Source of the DNA: Acidimicrobiaceae bacterium
Lineage (GTDB): Bacteria; Actinomycetota; Acidimicrobiia; Acidimicrobiales; Palsa-688
Assembly (NCBI GenBank): GCA_009785715.1
Contig: WQVT01000102.1
Span: forward strand, 1-7,574
Reading direction: 5' to 3'
DNA length: 7,574 bases
The notes below the pieces were generated by a model. The model did no database searches. It saw nothing but the letters and a program-made list of their open reading frames with translations, and had not been told where the DNA came from. This document shows, one piece after another, positions 1-7,239 of the stretch. The position numbers and the translations under genes were made by a program. Position 1 is the first letter of the stretch; each line of letters starts with the position of its first letter.

Positions 1-623
1 GGGGACTCGCTCTCGAGGAAGCCGGTCTGCTCGGCGATCAGGTGCACCCCGCGGACCCACACCACCGCGGCGACGGCGATCAGCGCCGACCACCATCGTG
101 CGCTGCCGGCAGACCCCCCCGTCGCCATCACGGGTCCGGGAACGATCAGCATCGCGACGAGCGGGAGAGTGGCCAGGGTGGCGATCCGGGTCGCCACCGG
201 CCCGAAGCGGCGCACCCAGATCGTGGCCGTCACCGCCAGCACGAACAGCGGGTCACCCAGATTCGGGTGCGCCAGCATCCGGGTGCCGATCTCGTTGGCG
301 GCGACCGCCACCAGCGGCAGGACCAGCAAGGCCAGCCAGCGCGCCGCTCCGTGGCCGTGGTCGTGCCGGTTGCTCACCCGCCCCATCGACAGGGCGAGCG
401 CCACGGCCAGGATCACCACGTTGGCCGTGAGGTGGGCGTGGTGCTCGAGGAACAATGCCGTCGCGAAATTGCCGAGCGCGGCCACCATGGTGACCGCCGC
501 CGGGCGGAGCAGGCTCAGCCACTGGTCGCGACCCGCAAGCCCCCGCCGGCGAGTCGCGCGCTGGCCGGCGTGGGGCTCCGCCGGCGGAGCGGACACCGCA
601 GGCGGACCCACGGTTTCCGCCAC
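1..623 (-). CDS. FUSC-like (aromatic acid exporter family) membrane protein, C-terminus beyond window
   Basis: Reading from a GTG at 623 gives 207 codons without a stop before the left edge, so only the N-terminal part is present. About 40 polar, Arg/Pro-rich residues come first, then hydrophobic segments at roughly residues 42-59, 66-80, 96-111, 125-137, 148-163 and 178-191. The spacing, and the Leu-Arg-Pro-Ala entry to the first helix followed by a helix pair ending in MGR, resemble the N-terminal half of FUSC/YccS-type inner-membrane proteins, which are linked to efflux of aromatic acids and related compounds. A His-rich loop (HDHGHG, residues 87-92) lies after the second helix. The GTG directly follows the TAG of the propeller gene, and a GGAAG sits 9 bases upstream, so the two are probably co-translated. 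An internal ATG at residue 46 would cut into the first helix. The family call rests on hydropathy and general resemblance; the membrane location is firmer than the substrate. Confidence 0.72.
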   Translation of the reverse strand, partial: MAETVGPPAVSAPPAEPHAGQRATRRRGLAGRDQWLSLLRPAAVTMVAALGNFATALFLEHHAHLTANVVILAVALALSMGRVSNRHDHGHGAARWLALLVLPLVAVAANEIGTRMLAHPNLGDPLFVLAVTATIWVRRFGPVATRIATLATLPLVAMLIVPGPVMATGGSAGSARWWSALIAVAAVVWVRGVHLIAEQTGFLESES

Positions 624-1556
624 CTATGCCATCTTCCGCGGGATCTCGAGGCGGGCGATCGCGATGCCCGACTCCCCGGCCACCGAATAGAGCAGGTACG
701 TCCGCCCCTCCTCGCAGAAGATGGCGGGGTCGCGCAGCTGCCGGACCGGCTCGTCCTTCCAACCCCGCACCGACGGTTCGAGTGGCTCGTCCGCCCCCTC
801 CCACGGGGTCTCGGGAGCGAGCACGTCGACGGCCGGCTCTGCGCGCCAGTCGTGCCAGTCCCCGCCGAGCGCAACGGGGGAGCAGAGGATCCGCTCGGGC
901 CGGTCACCGACGCGGGTCCAGAAGACCAATAGTTCGTCACCGCGTACCAATAGTGCCGTGTGGCGCATCTCTCGCTCGAACAGCCGTGGGCCACGCTCGA
1001 AGCCCCCGAGCCCGTCGGCCGAGCGATAGAAGATCCCCGGCATGCCGATCGCATACCACCAGCCCTGGTAGGGGAACACGCGGAAATAGGGGCGGCCGAG
1101 CAGCTCCGGGCGGGCCTCGAAGGCCACGCCGTCGTGCGAGGTCGCAAGGCGGGTGTGCTGCACCCGGGTCTCGGTGTCGAGCCCGTGGTAGTACATCCGG
1201 ATCGTCTCGCCGGCGGCGTCGACGTGCAGGTCGGGCGAGGCGATGTGCGGCCGGCGACCATCGGTTGGGAAGTGCGACCCGGCCAGCCCCAGCGTCCCGG
1301 TTTCGTACACGGTCCAGGGCCCTTCGAGGCGGTCCGCCGTGGCCAGGCGGATGTAGGTGCCTCGATGGTGGGCAAAGTACAGGTAGTAGCGGCCAAGCGG
1401 GTTCTCGAGCCATGGAGGGGCGGCGATGAGCGAGGGCCCGTTGATGTTCCGGCCGACGAACGGGGTCCGGTCGCGGTGCAGGATCGGGTTTCCCGGCAGC
1501 CGCTCCACTCCGAACGCCGGCGCCGATCCCGACGGCGGCGATCCCCGCTCAGGCAC
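624..1556 (-). CDS. Five-bladed beta-propeller, GH43/GH32-like glycosidase-related protein
   Basis: The 310-residue protein has the look of the GH43/GH32/GH117 five-bladed propeller superfamily. An N-terminal LPGNPIL (20-26) leads to NINGPSLI (38-45). Repeated blade strands follow: YYLYFAHHRG (57-66), IRLATA (69-74), SPDLHVD (107-113), RLATSHDG (136-143) and RDPAIF (275-280), then YLLYS and a final strand. Members of this fold hydrolyse or bind sugars using one acidic residue per central strand; Asp109 and Asp276 are candidates, but I cannot confirm a full catalytic triad. There is no signal peptide, so it is probably cytoplasmic. The frame stays open to a possible start at 1646, but that would overlap MarR by 98 bases. 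The GTG at 1556, overlapping the MarR stop by 8 bases, fits translational coupling; another GTG at 1508, just before the conserved LPGNP, is equally possible. It lies between a MarR regulator and a FUSC-type membrane protein, an unusual setting for a glycosidase. Confidence 0.7.
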   Translation of the reverse strand: MPERGSPPSGSAPAFGVERLPGNPILHRDRTPFVGRNINGPSLIAAPPWLENPLGRYYLYFAHHRGTYIRLATADRLEGPWTVYETGTLGLAGSHFPTDGRRPHIASPDLHVDAAGETIRMYYHGLDTETRVQHTRLATSHDGVAFEARPELLGRPYFRVFPYQGWWYAIGMPGIFYRSADGLGGFERGPRLFEREMRHTALLVRGDELLVFWTRVGDRPERILCSPVALGGDWHDWRAEPAVDVLAPETPWEGADEPLEPSVRGWKDEPVRQLRDPAIFCEEGRTYLLYSVAGESGIAIARLEIPRKMA

Positions 1557-2103
1557 CGAGTCCGGCGGCACGATCCGTGTCCCGACTGGAGGCGGCGGGC
1601 TCGGCCGCAGGGTCCGCAGGCGTACGCGGCCGGAGGGCGGCAACATCCGCCTCGGCCAGGCGCTCCATCAGCTCGCCCGCCAGCGCCAGCAGCCGTCGTT
1701 CGGTGACGGTGAGCTGTTCGGCCATGGCCAGCGAGAGCCAGCTGTCCCGCTGGCGCATGTCGTTGACCAGCGTCTCGTAGCCGGCGTCGGTGATCGACAG
1801 CACCGCCCGACGGCGGTCGGCGAGATCGGTCCGCCGGCTGATCTCCGCCTTGTCCTCGAGCGCCGCCAGGGTGCGGGTGAGCGTCTGGGGCTGGACGCGC
1901 TCGGCTGCGGCGATCTCGCCGGCCGTCATCGGTCCGCGCCGGTTGAGGTGGCCGAGGACGCTCAGCTCCTGCAGCGGTACCCCGGCCTCGGGCCGCTCGA
2001 AGCGCAGCCGCCTGCCGAGGCGCGTCGTGCCCCGCCGCAGCGCCATCGCGGCGTCGAGGAGGTCGTCATCGGTTCCCACGCATCGTACGCTAGCGCGTAC
2101 CAT
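1549..2103 (-). CDS. MarR-family winged-helix transcriptional regulator
   Basis: A cytoplasmic DNA-binding regulator of about 184 residues. It has a helical N-terminus (13-36), then the MarR winged helix: LSVLGHLNRRG (48-58), a first HTH helix (TAGEIAAAE, 60-68), a recognition helix (VQPQTLTRTLAALEDK, 70-85) and the diagnostic wing DLADRRRAVLSIT (93-105). A C-terminal dimerisation helix ends near 152. The last 30 or so residues are a low-complexity Ala/Pro/Arg tail beyond the normal fold. Starts in frame are TTG 2121, ATG 2103 and GTG 2079; none has a strong ribosome-binding site. ATG 2103 is chosen as the only ATG before the conserved core, but it lies at the edge of a 22-bp near-palindrome, so a leaderless transcript or the GTG at 2079 is possible. 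The gene overlaps the propeller gene downstream and probably controls itself, that gene and the FUSC gene. Family members typically respond to phenolic or drug-like ligands. Confidence 0.9.
   Translation of the reverse strand: MVRASVRCVGTDDDLLDAAMALRRGTTRLGRRLRFERPEAGVPLQELSVLGHLNRRGPMTAGEIAAAERVQPQTLTRTLAALEDKAEISRRTDLADRRRAVLSITDAGYETLVNDMRQRDSWLSLAMAEQLTVTERRLLALAGELMERLAEADVAALRPRTPADPAAEPAASSRDTDRAAGLGA
2082..2103. promoter_or_regulatory. Probable MarR operator (near-perfect 22-bp palindrome)
   Basis: Read on the plus strand, arms GTACGC (2085-2090) and GCGTAC (2095-2100) flank a 4-bp TAGC spacer. The symmetry continues outward with AT on both ends and one mismatched pair between, so 16 of 18 arm positions are symmetric. 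Length and shape suit a MarR dimer site. It covers the proposed ATG of the MarR gene, so binding there would block transcription or early translation of its own operon. It was identified by symmetry and position only; no binding site for this protein is known to me. Confidence 0.62.
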
Positions 2104-2139
2104 TTCTCGGTGGCGAAGCAAAGGTGGCGCGCGCCGCCT

Positions 2140-2155
2140 ATCTCCCGGTGGAGAT
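2140..2155 (-). terminator. Short hairpin after the LLM oxidoreductase stop
   Basis: On the minus strand ATCTCC, a 4-base ACCG loop and GGAGAT form a perfect 6-bp stem that begins on the last base of the LLM gene's TGA. No U-tract follows; instead a GC-rich run with the palindrome GGCGCGCGCC (2126-2135) comes next. It may be a weak or factor-assisted terminator, or an RNA 3'-end stabiliser, separating the upstream genes from the MarR unit. Read-through is quite possible. Confidence 0.35.
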
Positions 2156-3036
2156 CACCAGCTGGCCGGCTCGACGTCCTTGAGCTCCTGGATCGCCGGC
2201 GCCCACTTTTCCTCGAGCCAGGCGACGGGGTCGGGGCGGATCGAACGAGCGGCCACCGTGCTCACGCCGACCTTGGCGAGGGCCTCCGCGCCGGCGACGA
2301 TGCTGTCGGGCGTGGCGTCGTCGGGCTCCATGAACGACACCGTCACCTCGATCTCGGACGGGTCGCGGCCGACCTTCTCGCAGTGGCCGCGCAGGACCTC
2401 GATCTTGTGGGCGACCGTGGCGGCGTCGCCGCCGAAGTTGCAGGCGTCCGCATAGGTGGCGACGAGTCGCAGGGTCTTGCGCTCTCCGCCCCCGCCGATC
2501 AGGATCCTCGGCCGGGGTGAGCTGACGGGCGGCGGGGAGCAGAGGGTCTCGGCCAGCTGGTAGTGCTTGCCTTCGTAGGGACCGTTGTCGTCGCTCCACA
2601 TCTGCCGGCAGATCTGCAGCGCCTCCTCGAGACGCTCGAAGCGCTCGGCCAGCGGCGGGAAGGGGACGCCGAGGGCGTGGTGCTCCCGCTCGTACCAGGC
2701 GGCGCCGATGCCGAGCTCGGCGCGGCCGCCGGAGAGGACGTCGACGGTGGTCACGGTCTTGGCCAGCAGCCCCGGGTGCCGGTACGTGACCCCGGTGACG
2801 AGCAGCCGGAAGCGCAGCCGCTCGGTGACTGCCGCGGCGAACGCCAGGGTGGAGTAGCCCTCCAGCATCGGCTCCTCCGCCGGCCAGACGCGCTCCATCT
2901 GGAAGTAGTGGTCCATCACCGACATGGTCCGGATGCCGATGCTCTCGGCCGTCTGAGCCTGGGCCTTGAGGGTTGGGCCGATGGCCGAGGGGCCGCCGGG
3001 CCAGGTGAAACGGGGGACATGAAGATCAACGTTCAT
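2155..3036 (-). CDS. LLM-class (luciferase-like) probably F420-dependent oxidoreductase
   Basis: The 293-residue protein matches the bacterial luciferase-like TIM-barrel family over its length. VMDHYFQ (40-46) is the usual strand-end Asp-His motif near the cofactor. GVTYRHPGLLAKTVTTVD (82-99) and SGGRAELGIGAAW (102-114), then the acidic/aromatic EREHHALGVPFP, form the family's signature block. RPRILIGGGGERKTLRL (175-191) is the phosphate-binding strand-loop. The pattern is of the actinobacterial F420-using subgroup rather than FMN monooxygenases, so it probably moves a hydride between reduced F420 and an unidentified substrate in the cytoplasm. F420 use is inferred from subgroup resemblance. 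The ATG at 3036 begins the first barrel strand (MNVDLHVPRF); its ribosome-binding site is weak, with AGGTAG rather far upstream. It lies 36 bases after the hydrolase gene on the same strand and could share its transcript or use its own promoter in that gap. Confidence 0.9.
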   Translation of the reverse strand: MNVDLHVPRFTWPGGPSAIGPTLKAQAQTAESIGIRTMSVMDHYFQMERVWPAEEPMLEGYSTLAFAAAVTERLRFRLLVTGVTYRHPGLLAKTVTTVDVLSGGRAELGIGAAWYEREHHALGVPFPPLAERFERLEEALQICRQMWSDDNGPYEGKHYQLAETLCSPPPVSSPRPRILIGGGGERKTLRLVATYADACNFGGDAATVAHKIEVLRGHCEKVGRDPSEIEVTVSFMEPDDATPDSIVAGAEALAKVGVSTVAARSIRPDPVAWLEEKWAPAIQELKDVEPASW

Positions 3037-3042
3037 GCCGCG

Positions 3043-3058
3043 AACGCTACCTACCGTT
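3043..3058. promoter_or_regulatory. Imperfect inverted repeat upstream of the LLM gene
   Basis: On the plus strand, AACGCTAC and CTACCGTT form an abutting imperfect palindrome (6 of 8 arm positions symmetric). It lies in the 36-bp gap between the hydrolase stop and the LLM start, 7 bases before the ATG. It could be a regulator site for the LLM gene, but a short imperfect repeat can arise by chance and no -35/-10 pair is evident beside it. Confidence 0.25.
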
Positions 3059-3072
3059 GCGAGGGGCGTGTT

Positions 3073-3753
3073 TCACGGATAGCGGTGCACGCGGTCGATC
3101 ACCAGGTCGGCCACGAGGTCGGGCCGCGACAGGAACGGCGAGTGGCCCGTGTCGAACTCGACCACCTCGGTGGCGTTCTTCGCCATTTCGCGCTGCTCGT
3201 CGGGGTGGATGGCCAGATCGCGGGCGCAGACCACGTAGGTGGTCGGCGCCTCGCGCCACGCGGCAACGGCGGTCGTCTCGAGGCGGGTCCACCCCGACAC
3301 GTGGAACGGCCGGAGCTTGCCGACGGCGTCGGCCGCCAGCTCAGGTGGGACGTCGTTATAGAAGGCGTCGATGGCGGCGTCGGGGATCACGATCGACACG
3401 TCGCCAACCGTCTCCGCCGCCGGCCGGGCGTCGGTCGGCCTTCGGGTGGCGTGCTCGATGACGGGGATCCCGGCCTCGAGGAGGAACGCCGCCAGGTAGA
3501 CGAGGTGCCGGACGTTTCCCTGGCCGCTGGCGCCGAGTGTCATCGGGCTTCCGCCCCAGGAGTGGCCGACCACCACCGCGCCGTCGTCGAGGCGCTCCAA
3601 TGCCTCTCTCACCACGCCGGCATCCTCTTCGAGCGTGGTCATCGGGAGGTCGAGCGCCACCGAGGGGACGTCCGCATCGTCGAGTCGCGCCCGGACCAGG
3701 TCCCAGCACCATGCCCCGTGCCATCCCCCGTGCACGAACACGGCGGTGGTCAT
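3073..3753 (-). CDS. Alpha/beta-hydrolase (esterase-like, methylesterase/hydroxynitrile-lyase type)
   Basis: A 226-residue single-domain hydrolase with the complete machinery visible. FVHGGWHGAWCW (6-17) is the oxyanion-hole loop, GHSWGG (63-68) the nucleophile elbow with Ser65, CARD (176-179) supplies the probable acid Asp179, and FDTGHSPF (200-207) carries the probable His204. The short length, the HGGWHGAWCW start and the small cap (about 95-160) recall plant-type methylesterases and hydroxynitrile lyases and their bacterial relatives, which cleave small esters or related bonds. The substrate is unknown. It has no signal peptide. The ATG at 3753 immediately follows the permease stop (TGA-ATG junction), so translation is probably coupled to the ABC exporter genes. 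That suggests the enzyme acts on the exporter's substrate or a derivative, though this is inferred only from gene order. Confidence 0.9.
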   Translation of the reverse strand: MTTAVFVHGGWHGAWCWDLVRARLDDADVPSVALDLPMTTLEEDAGVVREALERLDDGAVVVGHSWGGSPMTLGASGQGNVRHLVYLAAFLLEAGIPVIEHATRRPTDARPAAETVGDVSIVIPDAAIDAFYNDVPPELAADAVGKLRPFHVSGWTRLETTAVAAWREAPTTYVVCARDLAIHPDEQREMAKNATEVVEFDTGHSPFLSRPDLVADLVIDRVHRYP

Positions 3754-4517
3754 TCAGGCCACCGCCCGCCGGAAGACGTTGGTGGCCCAGCCCACCGTCA
3801 AGACGGCGAGCGGGGTGAGCACGGCGAAGGCCTGCCAGGTCGCCGAGGTGGCCAGGTTCCCGGCGCTCAGGGATCGGGCCGCCTCGACCAGGTAGTAGAG
3901 CGGGTCGAAGTGGGCGAGCACCCGCAGCCAGGTGGGGCCGAGGGAGATCGGCAGCAGCACACCGGCGAGCAGCATCACCGGCAGGTTCATGCCGTTGATG
4001 ATCGCGGCGAACCCGTTGATATCGCCGGTGGCTATGGCCATCGAGATGGAGAACGCGGCGGTCGTGGTCATCAGCAGGCCGAGCAGGACCGCGAGGATCA
4101 GCAGGCCGGCGAGGTGAATGTGGAAGCCGAAGGCGGCGCCGACCGCCACGAGGAGGATGTCGAAGAAGAACATGGATGCCGTGCCGAAGAGGATCGGGCC
4201 GAGCAGGATCGCGGCCCGGCTGGCCGGGGTCACCCGGAACCGCTCCGTCACGCCCTGCTGGAGCTCGAAGATCATGTTGAAGCCGGGCCCGCTGCCGCTG
4301 GCGAAGGCGAGCAGCGCCAGGATGCCGGGCAGGAACCCGTCGATCGCCCGGCCGGAAGTGGAGAGCCCGGACGAGTGGCTCGAGATGCTGTTCAACAGTG
4401 GCGTGAACAGCACCAGGTAGAGGAGTGGGGTCGACATGCCGACGAACACCCAGACGGGGTTGCGCACCATCTGCAGCCCATAGCGGTTGAACAAAAGGCG
4501 GGTATCGGTCAAGGCTC

Positions 4518-4521
<4 letters not shown>
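3754..4521 (-). CDS. ABC-2 type transporter permease (DrrB-like drug exporter subunit)
   Basis: A 255-residue inner-membrane subunit of an ABC exporter. Six hydrophobic segments are visible at about 22-43, 62-78, 103-131, 136-164, 170-194 and 229-248. The loop QQGVTERFRVTP (88-99) between the second and third is typical of ABC-2 permeases, and the family's C-terminal signature spans about 177-217, including LLAGVLLPISLGPTWLR and the HFDPLYYLVEAAR stretch. Size and layout match DrrB-type subunits, which pair with a separate ATPase to export hydrophobic compounds such as anthracyclines; the substrate here is unknown. The ATG at 4521 overlaps the ATPase stop by 4 bp (ATGA) and has AAGGAG 7 bases upstream. 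The hydrolase gene begins directly after its stop. Confidence 0.93.
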
Positions 4522-5533
<1,012 letters not shown>

Positions 5534-5537
<4 letters not shown>

Positions 5538-6220
5538 GAGATCTCCTTCACATCTGTGCCACTTTTGCCCACTACTTCTTCGTCCAACGGGTGCTGCCAT
5601 GGTGACGGTGCCATCAGGTTCGCGCCGCCCTCGTCATGCATCTGACGCCACTGTTCGACGCCCTCCAGCCTCCCCGAGGTGATGTCCTCCACCAGGCGGT
5701 GCACATAGTCGATCTCGGCCTCTTTGAGCACCATGGCGAACTCGTTTTCGACCCAGAGCAGGCGCGGGAGCCCCAGCTTTTGGATGTACTCCCGGGCCCC
5801 CCGTGCCGCCGCCAATTCGACCTCCAGGCTGACGGCGCGTTCTTTGAGTAAGGCGAGCGCCGTGTCCGGAGGAAGCGCCGGAAGGAATGAAAGGGCGGCC
5901 ACAAAGGCCGGGTATTCCTTGGTGGGAGCCGAGATGAGCTCGCTCAGCCAATCCTGGATTTCTGCGGTTCCCTTATCGGTCAGCCGGTAAATGGTCCGCT
6001 CGGGGAGGCGTCCGGGCCGCTCGGTCTCCTGGGCCTCGATCAGGCCACGCCGCTCCAGCGAATCGACCACGGCATAGAGCGACCCGTAGTTGAGACGGAC
6101 GCTCTCGTGCTTGTGCCGCTGGCGCAACATGGTTGCCGCCTCGTAGGGGTGCATCGGGCGCTCGCCCAAGCAGATCAAGACCGCGAGCGCCAACGGGTTG
6201 CTGCGGCTGCTCCGAGCCAT
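5534..6220 (-). CDS. PadR-family transcriptional regulator
   Basis: A 228-residue regulator with the PadR winged helix at about 8-92: PLALAVLICLGERPMHPYEA (9-28) includes the characteristic HPYE, followed by NYGSLYAVVDSLERRGLIE (44-62) as recognition region and a wing near RTIYRLTDKG (75-84). The C-terminal part (about 102-190) is mainly helical, as in the Vir_act_alpha_C domain that forms the dimer in the longer PadR subgroup. A tail of about 35 residues follows. The ATG at 6220 has AAAGGAG 5 bases upstream and is well supported. It is the first gene of a tightly overlapping unit with a DrrAB-type exporter, a common arrangement in which the repressor binds the exporter's substrate and relieves its own repression. 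That regulation is inferred here, not shown. Confidence 0.93.
5543..5548 (-). promoter_or_regulatory. Ribosome-binding site deciding the ABC ATPase start
   Basis: A perfect AAGGAG lies 5 bases before the GTG at 5537, inside the last codons of padR-like gene. It favours that start over longer in-frame possibilities and supports coupled translation. Confidence 0.8.
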
Positions 6221-6245
6221 GGGCGCTCCTTTCTCGGGTACTCGA

Positions 6246-6277
6246 TTTAGAGTGCCTCAAATTGGATAGCCTGTCAA
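6246..6277 (-). promoter_or_regulatory. Candidate promoter and operator region of the PadR-exporter unit
   Basis: On the minus strand a consensus -35 hexamer TTGACA occupies 6277-6272. The best -10-like element, TCTAAA at 6251-6246, is 20 bases away, longer than ideal; at a 17-base spacing only a poor CACTCT is found. Between them lies the near-palindrome TCCAATTTGA (6266-6257, 8 of 10 positions symmetric), and a second weak repeat ACTC-6 bp-GAGT overlaps the -10. Either could be a PadR site. The AT-richer composition stands out from the surrounding coding DNA, which supports a regulatory role, but the exact -10 and operator are uncertain. Confidence 0.45.
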
Positions 6278-6280
6278 GTG

Positions 6281-6295
6281 CTCATCCCCGATGAG
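6281..6295. repeat. Small inverted repeat in the divergent gap
   Basis: CTCAT and ATGAG flank a CCCCG spacer (perfect 5-bp arms). It lies just upstream of the -35 of the PadR promoter and covers the earliest possible ATG of the SMP-30-like gene. It might be a regulatory site for the plus-strand gene; five-base arms are weak evidence. Confidence 0.22.
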
Positions 6296-6332
6296 TGGCC
6301 GGCGGGTTGATCGTCTGAGAGGCATGACCCGG

Positions 6333-7226
6333 ATGCCCGGCCCGCCGCCCGCACCCGAACCCAGAGTGCTGCTCGACGGACTGGCATACGTGCAATCGCC
6401 TCGCTGGCACGACGGCAGGCTCTGGTTCGCCCACTGGGGGACCGGGGAGATCGTGGCCGTCGACCTCGACGGCCGGCACGAAGTCGTCGGCCGCGGGCCC
6501 GAGGGGTACGGGTGGTCCATCGACTGGTTGCCCGACGGGCGCCTCCTCGTCACGGGCAGGACGCTCCGGCGCGTCGAGCCTCGCGGAACCCTGGTCCCCC
6601 ATGCGGATCTCAGTTGGATCGCCAGCCACGGCTGGAACGAGGTCGTCGTCGACGGGCGGGGCAACGCCTATGTGAACGGCGTCGGCCCCGACTTCCTCGC
6701 CTGCGAGCGCGCCAGCCCCGGGGTCGTGGCCATGGTCACCCCCGACGGCGAGGCCCGCCTGGTCGCCGGCGATATCGCTTTTCCCAATGGCATGGCGATC
6801 ACCCCCGACAATTCGACCCTGATCGTCGCCGAGTCCTTCGGCGGTCGCCTCACGGCGTTCGACATCGCCCCCGACGGCGGCCTGTCCGACCGGCGTGTGT
6901 GGGCCGAGGGGCTGGGGCCCGACGGCATCACCCTCGACGCGGAGGGCGCCGTCTGGGTGCAGACCGCCGACACCTTCGCCCACTCCCGACGCGAGGGCGC
7001 CCCGCACGGCGCGGTCGTCCGGATCCGTCAGGGCGGCGAGGTGCTGGCCCGGATCGAGCACGACCGCGCCATCTTCGCCGTCATGCTCGGCGGTCCCGAC
7101 GGCAGGACGCTGTTCATACTGGCTGCGGAGTGGCGAGGCATCGCGCACGTGGACGAGGCGGTGGCGGCGCGCACCGGGCAGATCCTGGTGGTCGACGCGC
7201 CGGCCCCGAAGGCCGGCTGGCCGTGA
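6333..7226 (+). CDS. SMP-30/gluconolactonase/LRE-like beta-propeller protein
   Basis: A 297-residue six-bladed propeller of the SMP-30/regucalcin/gluconolactonase family, whose members hydrolyse sugar lactones or similar esters using one divalent metal. Family landmarks are SPRWHDGRLWF (22-32), WNEVVVDGRGNAYVN (101-115), FPNGMAITPD (150-159) and GPDGITLDAEGAVWV (195-209). Three expected metal ligands are visible: Asn102, Asn152 and Asp197. The fourth, normally the Glu of an ESPRW-type motif, is Gln21, so catalysis may be altered or lost. Starts in frame are ATG 6291, 6324 and 6333; 6333 is preferred because GAGAGG sits 10 bases upstream, whereas 6291 has no ribosome-binding site and 6324 has it too close. 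There is no signal peptide. The gene is divergent from PadR and shares a gap of about 110 bases with it, so common control is possible. It ends 13 bases from the convergent VOC gene. Confidence 0.9.
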   Translation: MPGPPPAPEPRVLLDGLAYVQSPRWHDGRLWFAHWGTGEIVAVDLDGRHEVVGRGPEGYGWSIDWLPDGRLLVTGRTLRRVEPRGTLVPHADLSWIASHGWNEVVVDGRGNAYVNGVGPDFLACERASPGVVAMVTPDGEARLVAGDIAFPNGMAITPDNSTLIVAESFGGRLTAFDIAPDGGLSDRRVWAEGLGPDGITLDAEGAVWVQTADTFAHSRREGAPHGAVVRIRQGGEVLARIEHDRAIFAVMLGGPDGRTLFILAAEWRGIAHVDEAVAARTGQILVVDAPAPKAGWP

Positions 7227-7239
7227 GTCCCCCGGTGAC

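Noticed and set aside
42..932. Plus-strand open frame of 296 codons opposite the FUSC and propeller genes
   Set aside because: The composition is Arg/His/Gly/Gln-rich and low in hydrophobic residues, with no domain. The minus strand in the same place carries a membrane protein and a propeller with clear motifs.
515..1396. Minus-strand open frame of 293 codons in another frame of the propeller gene
   Set aside because: It is rich in Ser, Arg, Thr and Pro with no motifs; the alternative frame shows clear propeller blade repeats.
2126..2135. Palindrome GGCGCGCGCC before MarR
   Set aside because: Alternating GC tracts are common by chance in DNA of this composition, and the nearby 22-bp palindrome is a far better operator candidate.
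1426..2520. Plus-strand open frame of 364 codons opposite MarR and LLM
   Set aside because: It is antisense to two genes with diagnostic motifs and spans their intergenic gap; the composition is typical of a spurious frame.
5538..5600. Longer N-terminus for the ABC ATPase
   Set aside because: It would overlap PadR by more than 60 bases and adds no conserved sequence, whereas the GTG at 5537 has a perfect ribosome-binding site and a 4-bp coupled overlap.
7227..7239. Possible bidirectional terminator between the convergent SMP-30-like and VOC genes
   Set aside because: Only 13 bases separate the stops and no convincing stem with a T-tract is present; nearby GGCC repeats lie in coding sequence.
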